Source of the DNA: Aquabacterium sp. A7-Y
Lineage (GTDB): Bacteria > Pseudomonadota > Gammaproteobacteria > Burkholderiales > Burkholderiaceae_C
Reading direction: 5' to 3'
Assembly (NCBI RefSeq): GCF_026153205.1
Contig: NZ_JAPFBW010000009.1
Location: 62,001 to 126,000 of the forward strand
Length of the DNA stretch: 64,000 bases
Positions 16,318 through 27,198 of the stretch are shown here, piece by piece. Below the pieces are notes generated by a model, which did no database searches, was not told where the DNA came from, and was given only the letters and a program-made list of their open reading frames with translations. A program made the translations under genes and the position numbers. Positions within the stretch are counted from its first letter, which is position 1, and every line of letters begins with the position of its first letter.

Positions 16318-18642
16318 TCAACCGTCGGCCAGCACCCGCTGCGGCTTCATCCCGAGGTCGGCCGCCTTGCCCTTGCGAGCACGCTTGCCGACATAGCTCG
16401 TCAAGGCCGCGCCCTTGAGCGTCTCGTCCTTGGCCTTGCCGCCGCGGCCGGTACCCAGCACCCGCAGGCTGCTGGAGAAGGCCGCCACCGAGACGAGCGG
16501 GTCCTTGCTGTCCACGTCCATCAAGGTCAGCCCGCGTCCGCCCTTGGGCTGCAGCTTGAGCTCGTCCAGCCCGAACACCAGCAGGCGGCCGGTCAGCGAC
16601 AGGCAGGCGGCGCGCGTCGCCGCGTCGGCCGGCGCCGGCGGCAGCAGCACCGCGCCCGGGTCCAGGTCGAGGAAGCTCTTGCCGCCCTTCTGGCGCGACA
16701 TCATGTCGCCCAGCTTGGCGAGCAGCCCGTAGCCGGCCGTGCTGGCGAGCAGCAGCGTGGTGTCGGCAGGGCCGGCGTAATAGTGCGCGAGCTGAGTGCC
16801 CGATTCCAGCTCGATCATGGTCGTGACCGGCTGCCCGTCGCCGCGGGCGCCGGGCAGACCGCTCACCGGCACCGTGTAGATGCGCCCGTTGCTGCCGAAC
16901 ACGAGCAAGGTGTCCACCGTGCGGCATTCGAAGGTGCCATAGAGCCCGTCGCCGGCCTTGAAGGCAAAGCTTCCGGCGTCGTGCCCGTGCCCTTGGCGCG
17001 CCCGCACCCAGCCCTTCTGGCTCACCACGACGGTGACCGGCTCGTCGACCACCTTGACCTCGGCAACGGCGCGCTTTTCTTCCTGGATCAGGGTGCGGCG
17101 CTCGTCGCCGAAGCTCTTCGCATCGGCCTCGATCTCCTTGATGACGGTGCGCCGCAGCGAGGCGGGGCTGTTGAGGATGTCCTCCAGCTTGCCCTGCTCG
17201 GTGCGCAGTTCCTTGAGCTCCTGCTCGATCTTGATGGCCTCCAGCCGGGCCAACTGGCGCAGACGCAGTTCGAGGATGTCCTCGGCCTGCCGCTCGCTGA
17301 GTTTGAAGTGCTCGATCAGCGCGGCCTTGGGCTCGTCCGAGTGCCGGATGATGCGGATCACTTCGTCGATGTTCAGCAGCACCAGTTGCCGGCCTTCCAG
17401 CACATGGATACGCTCCAGCACCTTGTCCAGGCGGTGGCGCGTGCGCCGCTGCACGGTGGCGAGGCGGAAGGCAATCCATTCACCCAGCACCTGGCGCATC
17501 GACTTCTGCGTGGGCCGGCCATCGCCGCCGATCATGGTCAGGTTGACCGACGCCGAAGTCTCCAGGCTGGTGTGAGCGAGCAGGGTGCGGATCAGGTCCT
17601 GCTGCTCGATGCGGCTGGTCTTGGGCTCGAACACCAGCCGCACCGGCGCGTCCTTGCTGGACTCGTCGCGTACCACATCAAGGACACTCAGCAGCGTCAC
17701 CTTGAGCTGCTGCTGCTCGGCGGTGAGGGCCTTCTTGCCGGCCTTGACCTTGGGATTGGTCAGCTCCTCGATCTCCTCCAGCACCTTCTGGCTGCTGGTG
17801 CCGTGCGGCAGCTCGGTGACCACCAGCTGCCACTGGCCGCGCGCCAGGTCCTCGATCTTCCAGCGCGCGCGCACCTTCAGGCTGCCACGGCCGCTGACAT
17901 AAGCGTCGCGGATGTCCGCGGCCGAGCTGATGATCTGGCCGCCGCCGGGGTAGTCCGGGCCGGGCAGCAGCGCGTAAAGCTCATCGTCGGACAGCTTCTC
18001 GTTCCTGATCAGCGCGACGGTCGCGGCAGCCACCTCACGCAGATTGTGCGAGGGCACCTCCGTGGCGAGACCCACGGCAATGCCGCTTGCGCCGTTGAGC
18101 AGCACGAAGGGCAAGCGCGCCGGCAGCTGGCGCGGCTCGACGGTCGTGCCGTCGTAGTTGGGCCCGAAGTCCACCGTGCCTTCGTCGAGCTCGTCGAGCA
18201 GCAGCCGGGCGATCGGCGCCAGCCGCGACTCGGTGTAGCGCATGGCCGCCGCGCCGTCGCCATCGCGCGAGCCGAAATTGCCCTGCCCGTCGACCAGTGG
18301 ATAACGTTGCGCGAAATCCTGAGCCATGCGCACCAGCGCGTCGTAGGCCGCCTGGTCCCCGTGGGGATGGTAGGAGCCGAGCACGTCGCCAACCACCTTG
18401 GCACATTTGACGGGTTTGGCGCCGCTCGTGCCCGTGAAGGCCAGCCCCATGCGGGCCATCGCGTAGAGGATGCGCCGCTGCACCGGCTTCTGGCCGTCGG
18501 TCACGTCCGGCAGGGCGCGGCCCTTGACCACCGACAGCGCGTATTCGAGGTAGGCCCGCTCGGCGTAATGAGCCAGGGTGAGCTCGTCGCCCGAGCCGCC
18601 GCCGGTGGTGCCGCTGAAAAGATCGATCGTCTCTTGGGTCAT
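16318..18642 (-). CDS. parC: DNA topoisomerase IV subunit A
   Basis: The 774-residue breakage-reunion subunit of topoisomerase IV, which decatenates daughter chromosomes. The N-terminal winged-helix/tower domain includes [20 protein letters not shown], the QRDR-region [20 protein letters not shown] and the catalytic tyrosine Y136 in [11 protein letters not shown] coiled-coil lies near residues 400-510 and beta-pinwheel repeats follow. The quinolone-region residues read as Ser (GSYHPHGD), the usual sensitive state. It comes 24 bases after the GNAT gene in a parE-GNAT-parC cluster. Confidence 0.96.
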   Translation of the reverse strand: MTQETIDLFSGTTGGGSGDELTLAHYAERAYLEYALSVVKGRALPDVTDGQKPVQRRILYAMARMGLAFTGTSGAKPVKCAKVVGDVLGSYHPHGDQAAYDALVRMAQDFAQRYPLVDGQGNFGSRDGDGAAAMRYTESRLAPIARLLLDELDEGTVDFGPNYDGTTVEPRQLPARLPFVLLNGASGIAVGLATEVPSHNLREVAAATVALIRNEKLSDDELYALLPGPDYPGGGQIISSAADIRDAYVSGRGSLKVRARWKIEDLARGQWQLVVTELPHGTSSQKVLEEIEELTNPKVKAGKKALTAEQQQLKVTLLSVLDVVRDESSKDAPVRLVFEPKTSRIEQQDLIRTLLAHTSLETSASVNLTMIGGDGRPTQKSMRQVLGEWIAFRLATVQRRTRHRLDKVLERIHVLEGRQLVLLNIDEVIRIIRHSDEPKAALIEHFKLSERQAEDILELRLRQLARLEAIKIEQELKELRTEQGKLEDILNSPASLRRTVIKEIEADAKSFGDERRTLIQEEKRAVAEVKVVDEPVTVVVSQKGWVRARQGHGHDAGSFAFKAGDGLYGTFECRTVDTLLVFGSNGRIYTVPVSGLPGARGDGQPVTTMIELESGTQLAHYYAGPADTTLLLASTAGYGLLAKLGDMMSRQKGGKSFLDLDPGAVLLPPAPADAATRAACLSLTGRLLVFGLDELKLQPKGGRGLTLMDVDSKDPLVSVAAFSSSLRVLGTGRGGKAKDETLKGAALTSYVGKRARKGKAADLGMKPQRVLADG

Positions 18643-18666
18643 CGTTCACTCGTCTTCACGCCGGGC

Positions 18667-19194
18667 TCAGGCCGCGGCTTCCAGGCCCGCTTCGCGGCGG
18701 GCGACGTATTCGGGATGGAGCATGGACATCACCACCAGCGACTCGTAGCCGTCGGGGCCGCGCACGCATTCGCGCAGCCGCCCCTCCTCGACATACCCTT
18801 CGCTGTCGTAGAGCGCCTTGGCGCGCGTGTTGTGGCTCTTGACGTCGAGCCAGAAGCGGTGCGCGCCGAGGTCCTCGAAAGCGACCTGCTTCAGCAGCCG
18901 CAGGCAGGCCCGGCCCAACCCCTGGCCCTTGGTCTGGATCACCATGCGCTTGAGCTCGATGGACTTGTGCCGGTTGCGGCAGCCCGACAGGATCACGAAG
19001 CCCACCGGCTGCCCGCGGTCGCCCGCCTCCACGAGGAAGTGGCGGAAGTCGGGGAAGCGCACCGCGGCCTCGTGTTGGGTGCGGTCCCAAGGCGTGATGC
19101 TGGGCAGGTTGACCGGGTCGGTCTCGACCGAGATCACGTAGTCCAGATCGTCGATCAGGGTCGGCCGCAGCCGGATGCGCGCGTTGCCCAGCAC
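18667..19194 (-). CDS. GNAT family N-acetyltransferase
   Basis: A 175-residue RimJ/RimL-like GNAT enzyme. RIRLRPTLIDDLDYVISVE opens the fold; KGQGLGRACLRLLKQVAFEDLGAHRFWLDV is the acetyl-CoA-binding motif A; HNTRAKALYDSEGYVEEGRLRE is the C-terminal signature. It starts with GTG one base after the parE stop and ends 24 bases before parC, so it is locked into the topoisomerase operon. The substrate is unknown; the context may reflect cotranscription only. Confidence 0.9.
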   Translation of the reverse strand: MLGNARIRLRPTLIDDLDYVISVETDPVNLPSITPWDRTQHEAAVRFPDFRHFLVEAGDRGQPVGFVILSGCRNRHKSIELKRMVIQTKGQGLGRACLRLLKQVAFEDLGAHRFWLDVKSHNTRAKALYDSEGYVEEGRLRECVRGPDGYESLVVMSMLHPEYVARREAGLEAAA

Positions 19195-19195
19195 C

Positions 19196-21184
<1,989 letters not shown>

Positions 21185-21390
21185 GGCGGCGCATTCTAGG
21201 CGCCTGCCGGCGTGAAAAATTTCCGCCCCACCTGCCAACCCGGCCGCGTCCAGCAGGATTTCTTGCCATTCGCCATAGTTGCAAGACGATACAAACCGCA
21301 GCCCTGCCCACTTCCCGTTGTTTGCGGCTTGCAGGACACGAACTGGGCCTCGCTGTCCGAAGAACAGACACAACACCTCATCGTGCTAAC

Positions 21391-22017
21391 GTGTCAGTCA
21401 ACCACAGCGCCATCATTCGTCCCGTGCCCGAAACACTACCGCCCCCTTCCACGTCCGATGTCATTCGCCTCCATGGCGTGAAGTTGATGCGAGAGCGCGG
21501 CTACGCAGCGATGACGATGCGCGACTTGGCCGGGGCGGTCGGCATCAGAGCGCCGTCACTCTACAAACACTTCGACTCCAAGCAAGCGCTGCTCACCAGC
21601 ATCCTGCTCGAGATGTGCCATGCCATGGGCGAGGGTCTGGATCTCGCCCTGTCTGGCGTGGATCCTGATCCGCTGGCCCGTCTCGATGCCTTCGTGCAGT
21701 TCCACGTCGCCTTCCACATTGAACATCGGGACAAAACCTTTGTCTGCTTCAACGAGTACCGAAGCCTCGAGCACGCCAACCAGCGCGCCTTCGTGAAACT
21801 CCGCGACGCCTATCAGGCGCGTGTCGAAGCGATCGTCGCGGCAGGGCGCCATGCAGGCGTCTTCCACACCCCGGACATCAAGGTCACCACCTACAGCCTG
21901 CTTGCGATGCTCACGGACATCCATCGCTGGTACCGCGAGAGCGGCCCCAAGGCAAGAGATGTGCTGATCGGCCACTACGTCCTACTCGCCCGCTCCCTTC
22001 TTGGCGCGCCGGATTGA
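21391..22017 (+). CDS. TetR-family transcriptional regulator
   Basis: About 208 residues. The DNA-binding helix-turn-helix is RGYAAMTMRDLAGAVGIRAPS followed by LYKHFDSKQALL, the standard TetR signature. The C-terminal ligand domain contains FVQFHVAFHIEHRDKTFVCFNEY. It resembles KstR2-type TetR regulators of lipid or acyl-CoA catabolism, but no such genes adjoin. No ATG fits; GTG at 21391 is used, with a second GTG at 21424 possible, and neither has a clear ribosome site. A GCTAACGTG half-site at the start and a full dyad after the stop may be binding sites. It borders the decayed region to the right. Confidence 0.85.
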   Translation: MSVNHSAIIRPVPETLPPPSTSDVIRLHGVKLMRERGYAAMTMRDLAGAVGIRAPSLYKHFDSKQALLTSILLEMCHAMGEGLDLALSGVDPDPLARLDAFVQFHVAFHIEHRDKTFVCFNEYRSLEHANQRAFVKLRDAYQARVEAIVAAGRHAGVFHTPDIKVTTYSLLAMLTDIHRWYRESGPKARDVLIGHYVLLARSLLGAPD

Positions 22018-22024
22018 CGCGTGC

Positions 22025-22042
22025 GGCTAACATGCGTTAGCC
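22025..22042. promoter_or_regulatory. 18-base inverted repeat after the TetR gene
   Basis: GGCTAAC-ATGC-GTTAGCC is a perfect 7+7 dyad eight bases after the TetR stop. It lacks a U-run, so it is unlikely to be a terminator. A half-site of the same sequence (GCTAACGTG at 21385) overlaps the TetR start, which hints at an operator. Confidence 0.4.
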
Positions 22043-22364
22043 TAAGGCCGTTCTGAAGTAACTGCTTCGAGGCAGCTCGTGTGGTGTCCTGCACAGACGC
22101 GGCACCACTGGGTGCCGAAGAGAACGCGCTGCGAAGTTCTGGCGAAAACAGTCGCAGGCTAGGCGCGGCGCGGAATCGGGCGGGGTCGCCCGATGAGCAC
22201 TGCAACAACGCATGCGGCCGTTTCTCGGCAGAACTTCTGCCACGGCTCTGCGGGACACCACCCCAGTCCCAGGCTGTCCGCACGCCTCGACCCTGCAACT
22301 GCCTCGGCCCCTGTCGGCCCGGCATGGTGGTTGTGATTCACGGCTGAATCGCGAAAGGTCCACG
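22043..22364. other. Non-coding stretch, nothing recognised
   Basis: No frame here has a ribosome site, a recognisable motif or consistent codon use. It precedes a broken gene and may be the eroded upstream part of the same insertion. Confidence 0.5.
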
Positions 22365-22905
22365 ATGATCAGTGAACCCGGAACTGAGAGCGGCAACGTC
22401 GTGCTCTCGCAAAGCCATGTGGAGGTACGCGAGAAGTTTCTCAGCGCAGTCAAATCGGCGGGACTGGAGGCGCAGAGCCAAATCCATCCCCAGCGAGGAC
22501 GCGCCGGCGAGACGCAGGTGATGGACGCGGCGCGCTTCGGAGCCGACGAAGCCGGGGTCGCCGTGCTGTACCTCCACGCGCTCAATCCATATGGCTTCTC
22601 ATCGGGACGTCGCACAACCCATGAGAACGTGGATCGCAATTGCAACTTCCACGACTTCTGCTTCAGGAGCAGGGTGGTCGGCGCTGCAGTCGTCTCCTCT
22701 GGATCGATCTTCACTCAGGTTTGGGGCCGACTGGCGTCGGGGAGCGGGTCGTGACCAGAACGATCCCGACGTCCTGGCACGCGCTCGGGCTTGGTCCGGC
22801 CCCAAGATCGATCCACGACAGCAGCGCCAGCGCGGCGGGCCTGCAGGGAATGGTGGTGTGTGCGGCTACGAGGAGTGCATGCAGGAAGGGCGATCCCGCC
22901 CTTGA
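22365..22905 (+). pseudogene. Decayed DUF2817 (M14-like peptidase) gene
   Basis: Fragments of one DUF2817-type protein are spread over three frames. Frame one (22365-22754) has the N-terminal HVEVREKFLSAVKSAGLEAQ then jumps to VAVLYLHALNPYGFSSGRR and TTHENVDRNCNFHDF. The family normally has SGTHGxEG between these parts and NVDLNRNF at the end, so a block of about 40 residues with the metal-site segment is deleted and Asn-Arg positions are altered. Frame two (from about 22695) continues LLWIDLHSGLGPTGVGE, the family's DLHTGLGPxGxGE. Frame three (about 22770-22905) continues VLARARAWSGP and GYEECMQ. Multiple frameshifts and a deletion of catalytic residues make it inactive. Confidence 0.8.
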
Positions 22906-22977
22906 GCGGCCCGCTCATCTATCACCGTTCGTGTGGCAACCGGGCTTTCCACGACCCGAACAACAGGGGAGTCGTCA

Positions 22978-23385
22978 ATGCTTCCAGTGCGAGATGAAGA
23001 AGTCCCGCCCGACCAACTCGTCGTGCTGGTTGTCGACGATAACGTCGACGCAGCCGAGTCGTTGTGCTGTTTGCTGGGCTTGTTGGGCTGCAAGGCTGCC
23101 GTGGCCTACGACGGGCCTGGAGCAGTGCAGGTCGGCCTCTCGTCGAATCCCCACCTTGTCATCGTCGATCTCGATCTACCAGGCTTCGACGGGTGTGAGG
23201 TCCTGAGGCGATTGAAGGCGCAAAGAGAGGCGTCGCCTCCATTCTCCGTTTGCCTGACTGGGGGAGGTGGCCCTCGGGACCGAACCCGCTGTCTCGAGGC
23301 GGGCTTCGATGAGTTCTGGACCAAACCCTTGGAAACGGCTCACCTGACCCGCGTGTTGAGCACGGTGTCGCGCATAGTGCCTTGA
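22978..23385 (+). CDS. Stand-alone response-regulator receiver protein
   Basis: A 135-residue protein that is almost entirely a CheY-like receiver domain. It has the acidic pair in LVVLVVDDNVDAAES, the phospho-acceptor D64 in IVDLDLPGFDGCEVLRRLK, the Thr position in CLTGGG and the conserved lysine K116 in FWTKPLE. There is no output domain. Short receivers of this type (DDNxDAAES) often follow hybrid histidine kinases, but no kinase is present here. The ATG is preceded by AGGGGAG. The gene lies between pseudogenes and codon use looks less GC-biased than its chromosomal neighbours, so it may be a leftover of a larger lost system. Confidence 0.85.
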   Translation: MLPVRDEEVPPDQLVVLVVDDNVDAAESLCCLLGLLGCKAAVAYDGPGAVQVGLSSNPHLVIVDLDLPGFDGCEVLRRLKAQREASPPFSVCLTGGGGPRDRTRCLEAGFDEFWTKPLETAHLTRVLSTVSRIVP

Positions 23386-23479
23386 TGCGGACCAGCTTAC
23401 ACAGCACCACCGTGTCCGAGATGCGGGCGTGAACCTCGGAAACTCCCACTGTCGCCTCGAACCGGAGGGCAGATATGCG

Positions 23480-23575
23480 GCCTTCCCGCAGTAGATGGAG
23501 GACGGTGTGCCGCAGCTGCATTCCTTCAAGTACTGCCTCGACGATATCCGGAGCCAGCGAGGTTAGCCGCAGCAC
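23480..23575 (-). pseudogene. Recombinase C-terminal remnant
   Basis: On the minus strand LRLTSLAPDIVEAVLEGMQ can be read. It closely resembles the LAPDIVEAILDGRQP end-segment common in resolvase-type recombinases and related mobile-element proteins. The frame then continues with unrelated residues and has no start or proper end. It is a short fragment and supports the view that this region is decayed mobile DNA. Confidence 0.5.
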
Positions 23576-23607
23576 CCTTCAAGCCAACGCTGTTCGAGCT
23601 TGAGCTG

Positions 23608-23752
23608 GCGCGCCATCGAGGCGGGCCTACCCTTCACGTGAGTGGCAGGCGACGGGGTCTACAGCAATGACCGCAGCCCGCGTGTGCGGCTGGAGCAGCA
23701 CACGCGGCCTTATGTGACGGCCATCGCCTCCAACAGCCACGTGAGGCGAGAG
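23608..23752 (+). mobile_element. IS701-type transposase remnant
   Basis: The frame reads AIEAGLPFT, a TGA stop, then VAGDGVYSNDRSPRVRLEQ and HTRPYVTAIASNSHVRR. IS701-family transposases have A-AGVPF-WV-DxVYG-D--LR--LE----PYVLAV-SN--V at this place. The in-frame TGA sits where the family has Trp (TGG), so this is a dead internal fragment. No terminal inverted repeats or target duplication were found. Confidence 0.6.
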
Positions 23753-24271
23753 AGCATGCGAAGCCAGCATGCCGCGTCAGTGCCCACCCAGATGGTGGAG
23801 GAGGCGCTGCGGTTGCGCGATGAAAGCTCTCGCTTGAACAGTGCGATCGATCAGTTGTCGGCCGATTTCGAGCAGTGCCAAGATCGGTCGCTTCGGGGTG
23901 GACACGGCCTTGTTTCAGCCCCCGTAGTGTTAACAGGCCCTAGGTGTATTTCTACCGCGCTGCGCATAGGATGCGCACGCTGACAACATCACTGCAAAGG
24001 GAGGCACAAAGCCGCCGTGCGGAACGCCCGCCCCCCCCAGATTGGGAGGGTGCTCGAGGCAGTTGTGCCCGCTCGCGTGAGCGCCTCCCGACCTCTGGTT
24101 GACCGCGACCGAGAAAAACGTGCCCCAGATGTCGTTTCTCTGCACGGTGCAAGTTGTGTCAACCCCAGAGGGACCGAAGTCACACGACGCCGCGGCAAAA
24201 GCAGAGCAGCGCTGGTGCATGCCAATCGCGACGAGGCCAACAGGCCAGCGGGCAAACAGGGAGAGAAAACA
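23753..24271. other. Non-coding/decayed stretch before the binding-protein gene
   Basis: About 520 bases without a supportable gene. A short frame near 23780-23870 reads QMVEEALRLRDESSRLNSAIDQ, vaguely like the end of a chemotaxis receptor, but it is too short to call. The segment ends with AGGGAGAGAA, the ribosome site for the next gene, and may hold its promoter. No clear -35/-10 pair stood out. Confidence 0.45.
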
Positions 24272-25477
24272 ATGACCTGCAGAATGAAAGCCTTGAACTG
24301 GATCGGCACCGTCTTGTGCTGCCTGGTTTTCGAGGCGAGCGCGCAGCCTCTGCGCATCGGCCTGATCGGACCCTTTTCGGGCGGCACCAGCGACTTCGGT
24401 AACAGTCTCCGTTTCGGAGCGGAGCTGGCTGTCAAGGAGATCAATGCGGTAGGCGGATTCATGGGGCGTCCGTTCGAACTGGTGGTTCGCGACGACCAAA
24501 GCACGCCCGAGGTGGGCCGGGCAGGCGCAGAAGATCTGGTGCTCAAGGAAAAGGTGGCGTTCACAATCGGCTTTTGCAACACCGGCGTCGTGATGAAGGC
24601 CATCGATGTCTTCCAGAACAACAAACACCTGCTGATGATTCCCTGCTCCCAGGGAACCAGGGTCACTCGCCATTACCCGCCTGAGCAGAGCTATATCTTT
24701 CGTCTCGCGCCGCACGATCTACTCAATGCGAAGTTTCTGGTTGCGGAAATCGTGGACCGGCGCAAGCTGTCAAAGTTGGCGATCTTTGCCGACACGACCG
24801 GCTATGGGGAAGGTGGGCTGCAGGACCTGAGTGCCGAACTGGCTCAGCGCGGTCTGAAGCCGGCCTATGTCGCACGATTCCCGATGAGCGCGGTCTCGCT
24901 CACTGACGAGATGCGCGCGGCGCGCGATGCGGGCGCGGATGCGGTCGTCGTGTATACCGCCGGACCACTGCAGGCAGCGGCCGTCAAGGACCGGCGGTCG
25001 GTAGGCATGAAGGCACCGCTTTTTGCGCCTTGGCCGCTATCGGGCCGGAACGTGCTCGAGATTGCAGGCCCGGCCGCGCTGGAGGGCACGATGATGGTCC
25101 AAACCATCGTGCACGATACCTTCAACGAGCGGCGCGCCTCCTTCCTGGCACGCTACTTCAGGCTTTCCCGGGAAAAACGCATCGGCTCGCTGATGGCGGC
25201 CGCGCAGACCTATGACGCCGTGCACCTGATGCTATGGGCCCTGTTCCAAACCAAGGGCGATGTGTCTGGAGATGCTCTCAAACAGGCGCTGGAGAACCTG
25301 CAGCGTCCGTATCGCGGCGTGGTGACCACCTATACCCGGCCTTTCGCGCCCAATGACCACGACGCGATGACGCTCAACATGCTGTGGCTGGGGGTTTGGC
25401 GGAAGGGCCTGATCGAGTACTACTACCCTGAGGATGCCAGGCAGACGTCCTACGTTCGACGCAAAGAAGGCCAGTAG
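24272..25477 (+). CDS. Branched-chain-amino-acid-type ABC substrate-binding protein (orphan)
   Basis: A 401-residue periplasmic binding protein of the Peripla_BP_6/LivK type. The signal peptide (to about residue 24, FEASAQ) is followed by RIGLIGPFSGGTSDFGNSL, then FGAELAVKEINAVGGFMGRP and ELVVRDDQSTPEVGRAGAEDL, the family opening pattern. The C-terminal SLMAAAQTYDAVHLMLWAL is also typical. Its ribosome site GGGAGAG selects the ATG. No permease or ATPase genes adjoin, so it either serves a distant transporter or is a binding-only receptor, as is common in Burkholderiales. The flanking region is decayed, so the gene may have been separated from its operon. Confidence 0.88.
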   Translation: MTCRMKALNWIGTVLCCLVFEASAQPLRIGLIGPFSGGTSDFGNSLRFGAELAVKEINAVGGFMGRPFELVVRDDQSTPEVGRAGAEDLVLKEKVAFTIGFCNTGVVMKAIDVFQNNKHLLMIPCSQGTRVTRHYPPEQSYIFRLAPHDLLNAKFLVAEIVDRRKLSKLAIFADTTGYGEGGLQDLSAELAQRGLKPAYVARFPMSAVSLTDEMRAARDAGADAVVVYTAGPLQAAAVKDRRSVGMKAPLFAPWPLSGRNVLEIAGPAALEGTMMVQTIVHDTFNERRASFLARYFRLSREKRIGSLMAAAQTYDAVHLMLWALFQTKGDVSGDALKQALENLQRPYRGVVTTYTRPFAPNDHDAMTLNMLWLGVWRKGLIEYYYPEDARQTSYVRRKEGQ

Positions 25478-25598
25478 TTGCACCGGCTTGCCTTCGGGCA
25501 CGACCACGGTGGCGCTGCGCATACCCGCCGCCCTCGTGCCCTGGTGGTAAGAGCGCGCGCGGTTGCGCGTGTCGCCCCCCAGGCGGCATGATGGCGGG

Positions 25599-25742
25599 AT
25601 GTTCACCCACCGCCGCCCCGCTTGCTCGCTGCGCCTGCTCGTCCCGGCCGTCCCGCTGAGCCAGTTGCTGCTCGTGTTCGCCTGGGACCGACAGCCCGCC
25701 ATGCGGGCCCGGACCACCTACCCGCTGCGGGGTTGCTTCTGA
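25599..25742 (+). CDS. Possible 47-residue hydrophobic peptide coupled to the SDR gene
   Basis: A short frame starts at ATG 25599 (MFTHRRPACSLRLLVPAVPL) and ends with a TGA that overlaps the SDR start as TGATG. It contains one hydrophobic stretch (LSQLLLVFAW). No good ribosome site is visible and no family is recognised. The overlap is what would be seen for translational coupling, but chance in GC-rich DNA is quite possible. Confidence 0.2.
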   Translation: MFTHRRPACSLRLLVPAVPLSQLLLVFAWDRQPAMRARTTYPLRGCF

Positions 25743-26550
25743 TGAAAACCGTCGTGATCACCGGCGCCTCCGACGGGATCGGCGCCGAACTCGCGCGCCA
25801 GTTGGCCGAGCACCACAGCGGCGGCGTCACCTTGGTGTTGGCTGCGCGCAGCCTCGACAAGCTCGAAAACGTCGCCCAGTCCTGCCGGCAGCTCGGCGCC
25901 CCGGGGTGCTGGTGCAACGCACCGACGTCAGCGTGGAAGCCGACTGCCGGGCGCTGATTGCGATGGCGGCCGCGGCCTGTGGCCGCATCGACATGCTGAT
26001 CAACAACGCCGGCATGTCCGCGCATGCGCTACTGCGCGACGTCGCCGACCTCGGCTGGTATGAGCAGCTGATGCGCATCAACCACTGGGGCAGCGTCTGG
26101 TGCACGCATGCCGCGCTGCCGCACCTGGTGGCCAGCCAGGGGCGCATCGTGGCAGTGAGCAGCCTGGCCGGACTGGTCGGCGTGCCGGGCCGCACCGCCT
26201 ACTGCAGCACCAAGTTCGCGCAGACCGGGTTTTTCGAGGCCCTGCGTGTCGAGCTGGCCGGCACCGGCGTCTCGGTGACGCTGGCCTATCCCGGTGTGGT
26301 GGCCACCGACATTCGCTACCGCGGCTTCAATGCCGCCGGGCAGCCGGCCGGCCGCAGCGGGCTCGACGAAACCGGCGCGATGAGCGTGGAGACCTGCGCC
26401 CGCCTGATCCTCGAAGGCGCCGAGCGCCGCCGGCGCGACATCGTGATGAGCACCAAGGGCAAGCTCGGCCGCTGGCTGAAGCTGCTGCTGCCCGGTGTCG
26501 TGGACCGTCTCGCGCTCGCCGCGCTGAACAAGGAAGGGCCGCAGCCGTGA
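25742..26550 (+). pseudogene. SDR-family oxidoreductase with a one-base frameshift
   Basis: A short-chain dehydrogenase of about 270 residues, split by a frameshift. The first part begins MKTVVITGASDGIGAELARQ (NAD(P)-binding TGxxxGIG) and runs out of frame at a G-run at 25903-25906. The second part continues VLVQRTDVSVEADCRALI, INNAGMSAHALL, the catalytic Ser in VAVSSLAGL and YxxxK as YCSTK. Adding one G to GGGG restores a continuous protein. It is therefore either a recent inactivation or a homopolymer sequencing error; motifs on both sides are intact. The stop overlaps the following methyltransferase GTG by four bases. Confidence 0.85.
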
Positions 26551-27140
26551 GCGCAGACGCCGCCGGCTCCGGCCATCCCGCGCCAGGGCCCGGCCTTGCC
26601 GCCGCGCCTGCTTCGCCGTGGGTGCAGCGCTGGTCCCACCTGGTCGCGCCTGGCACGACGGTGCTCGACGTCGCCTGCGGCAGCGGGCGGCATGTGCGCT
26701 GGTTCGCGGCGCGCGGTTGCCGCGTCACCGGCGTGGACCGGGACGGCGCCGCCCTCGCAGCGCTGCGGGACCTGGCCGAGACCCTCGTCGCCGATATCGA
26801 GGCCGGCCCGTGGCCGCTGGCCGGGCGGCGCTTCGCTGCCGTGGTGGTGACCAACTACCTGTGGCGCCCCCTGGTACCACGGCTCCTGGACAGTCTGGCG
26901 CCGGGCGGCGTGCTGATCTACGAGACGTTTGCACGCGGCAACGAGAGCGTCGGCAAGCCATCCAATCCCGACTTCCTGCTGCGCCCCGGCGAACTGATCG
27001 AGGTCGCGGCGCAGGGCGGCCTGCGGGTGCTGGGTTACGAAGACGGCTTCCTCGACCATCCGCCGCGCTACCTGCAGCGCCTGGCTGCGATCCGCGAAGC
27101 CGGGGGTGAAATTGCACCCCGCCACGCCTTGCCCGGCTGA
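26547..27140 (+). CDS. Class I SAM-dependent methyltransferase
   Basis: A 197-residue methyltransferase. Motif I is [19 protein letters not shown], with the acidic motif II residue in [10 protein letters not shown] and post-I stretch [29 protein letters not shown] is the motif III region, typical of the Methyltransf_11/25 group. It starts with GTG overlapping the SDR stop (GTGA) and so is cotranscribed with it. The acceptor is unknown. The family is often annotated as tellurite-resistance-like, but that name is not supported here. Confidence 0.87.
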   Translation: MSADAAGSGHPAPGPGLAAAPASPWVQRWSHLVAPGTTVLDVACGSGRHVRWFAARGCRVTGVDRDGAALAALRDLAETLVADIEAGPWPLAGRRFAAVVVTNYLWRPLVPRLLDSLAPGGVLIYETFARGNESVGKPSNPDFLLRPGELIEVAAQGGLRVLGYEDGFLDHPPRYLQRLAAIREAGGEIAPRHALPG

Positions 27141-27198
27141 GTGCCCGACAGCCCCCCTTCCCCAGTGGGTAAAATCGCCGGATTCTGAGGAACTCCCC

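Noticed and set aside
23780-23870. Chemotaxis-receptor-like tail (QMVEEALRLRDESSRLNSA)
   Set aside because: Too short and too degenerate to distinguish from chance helical sequence.
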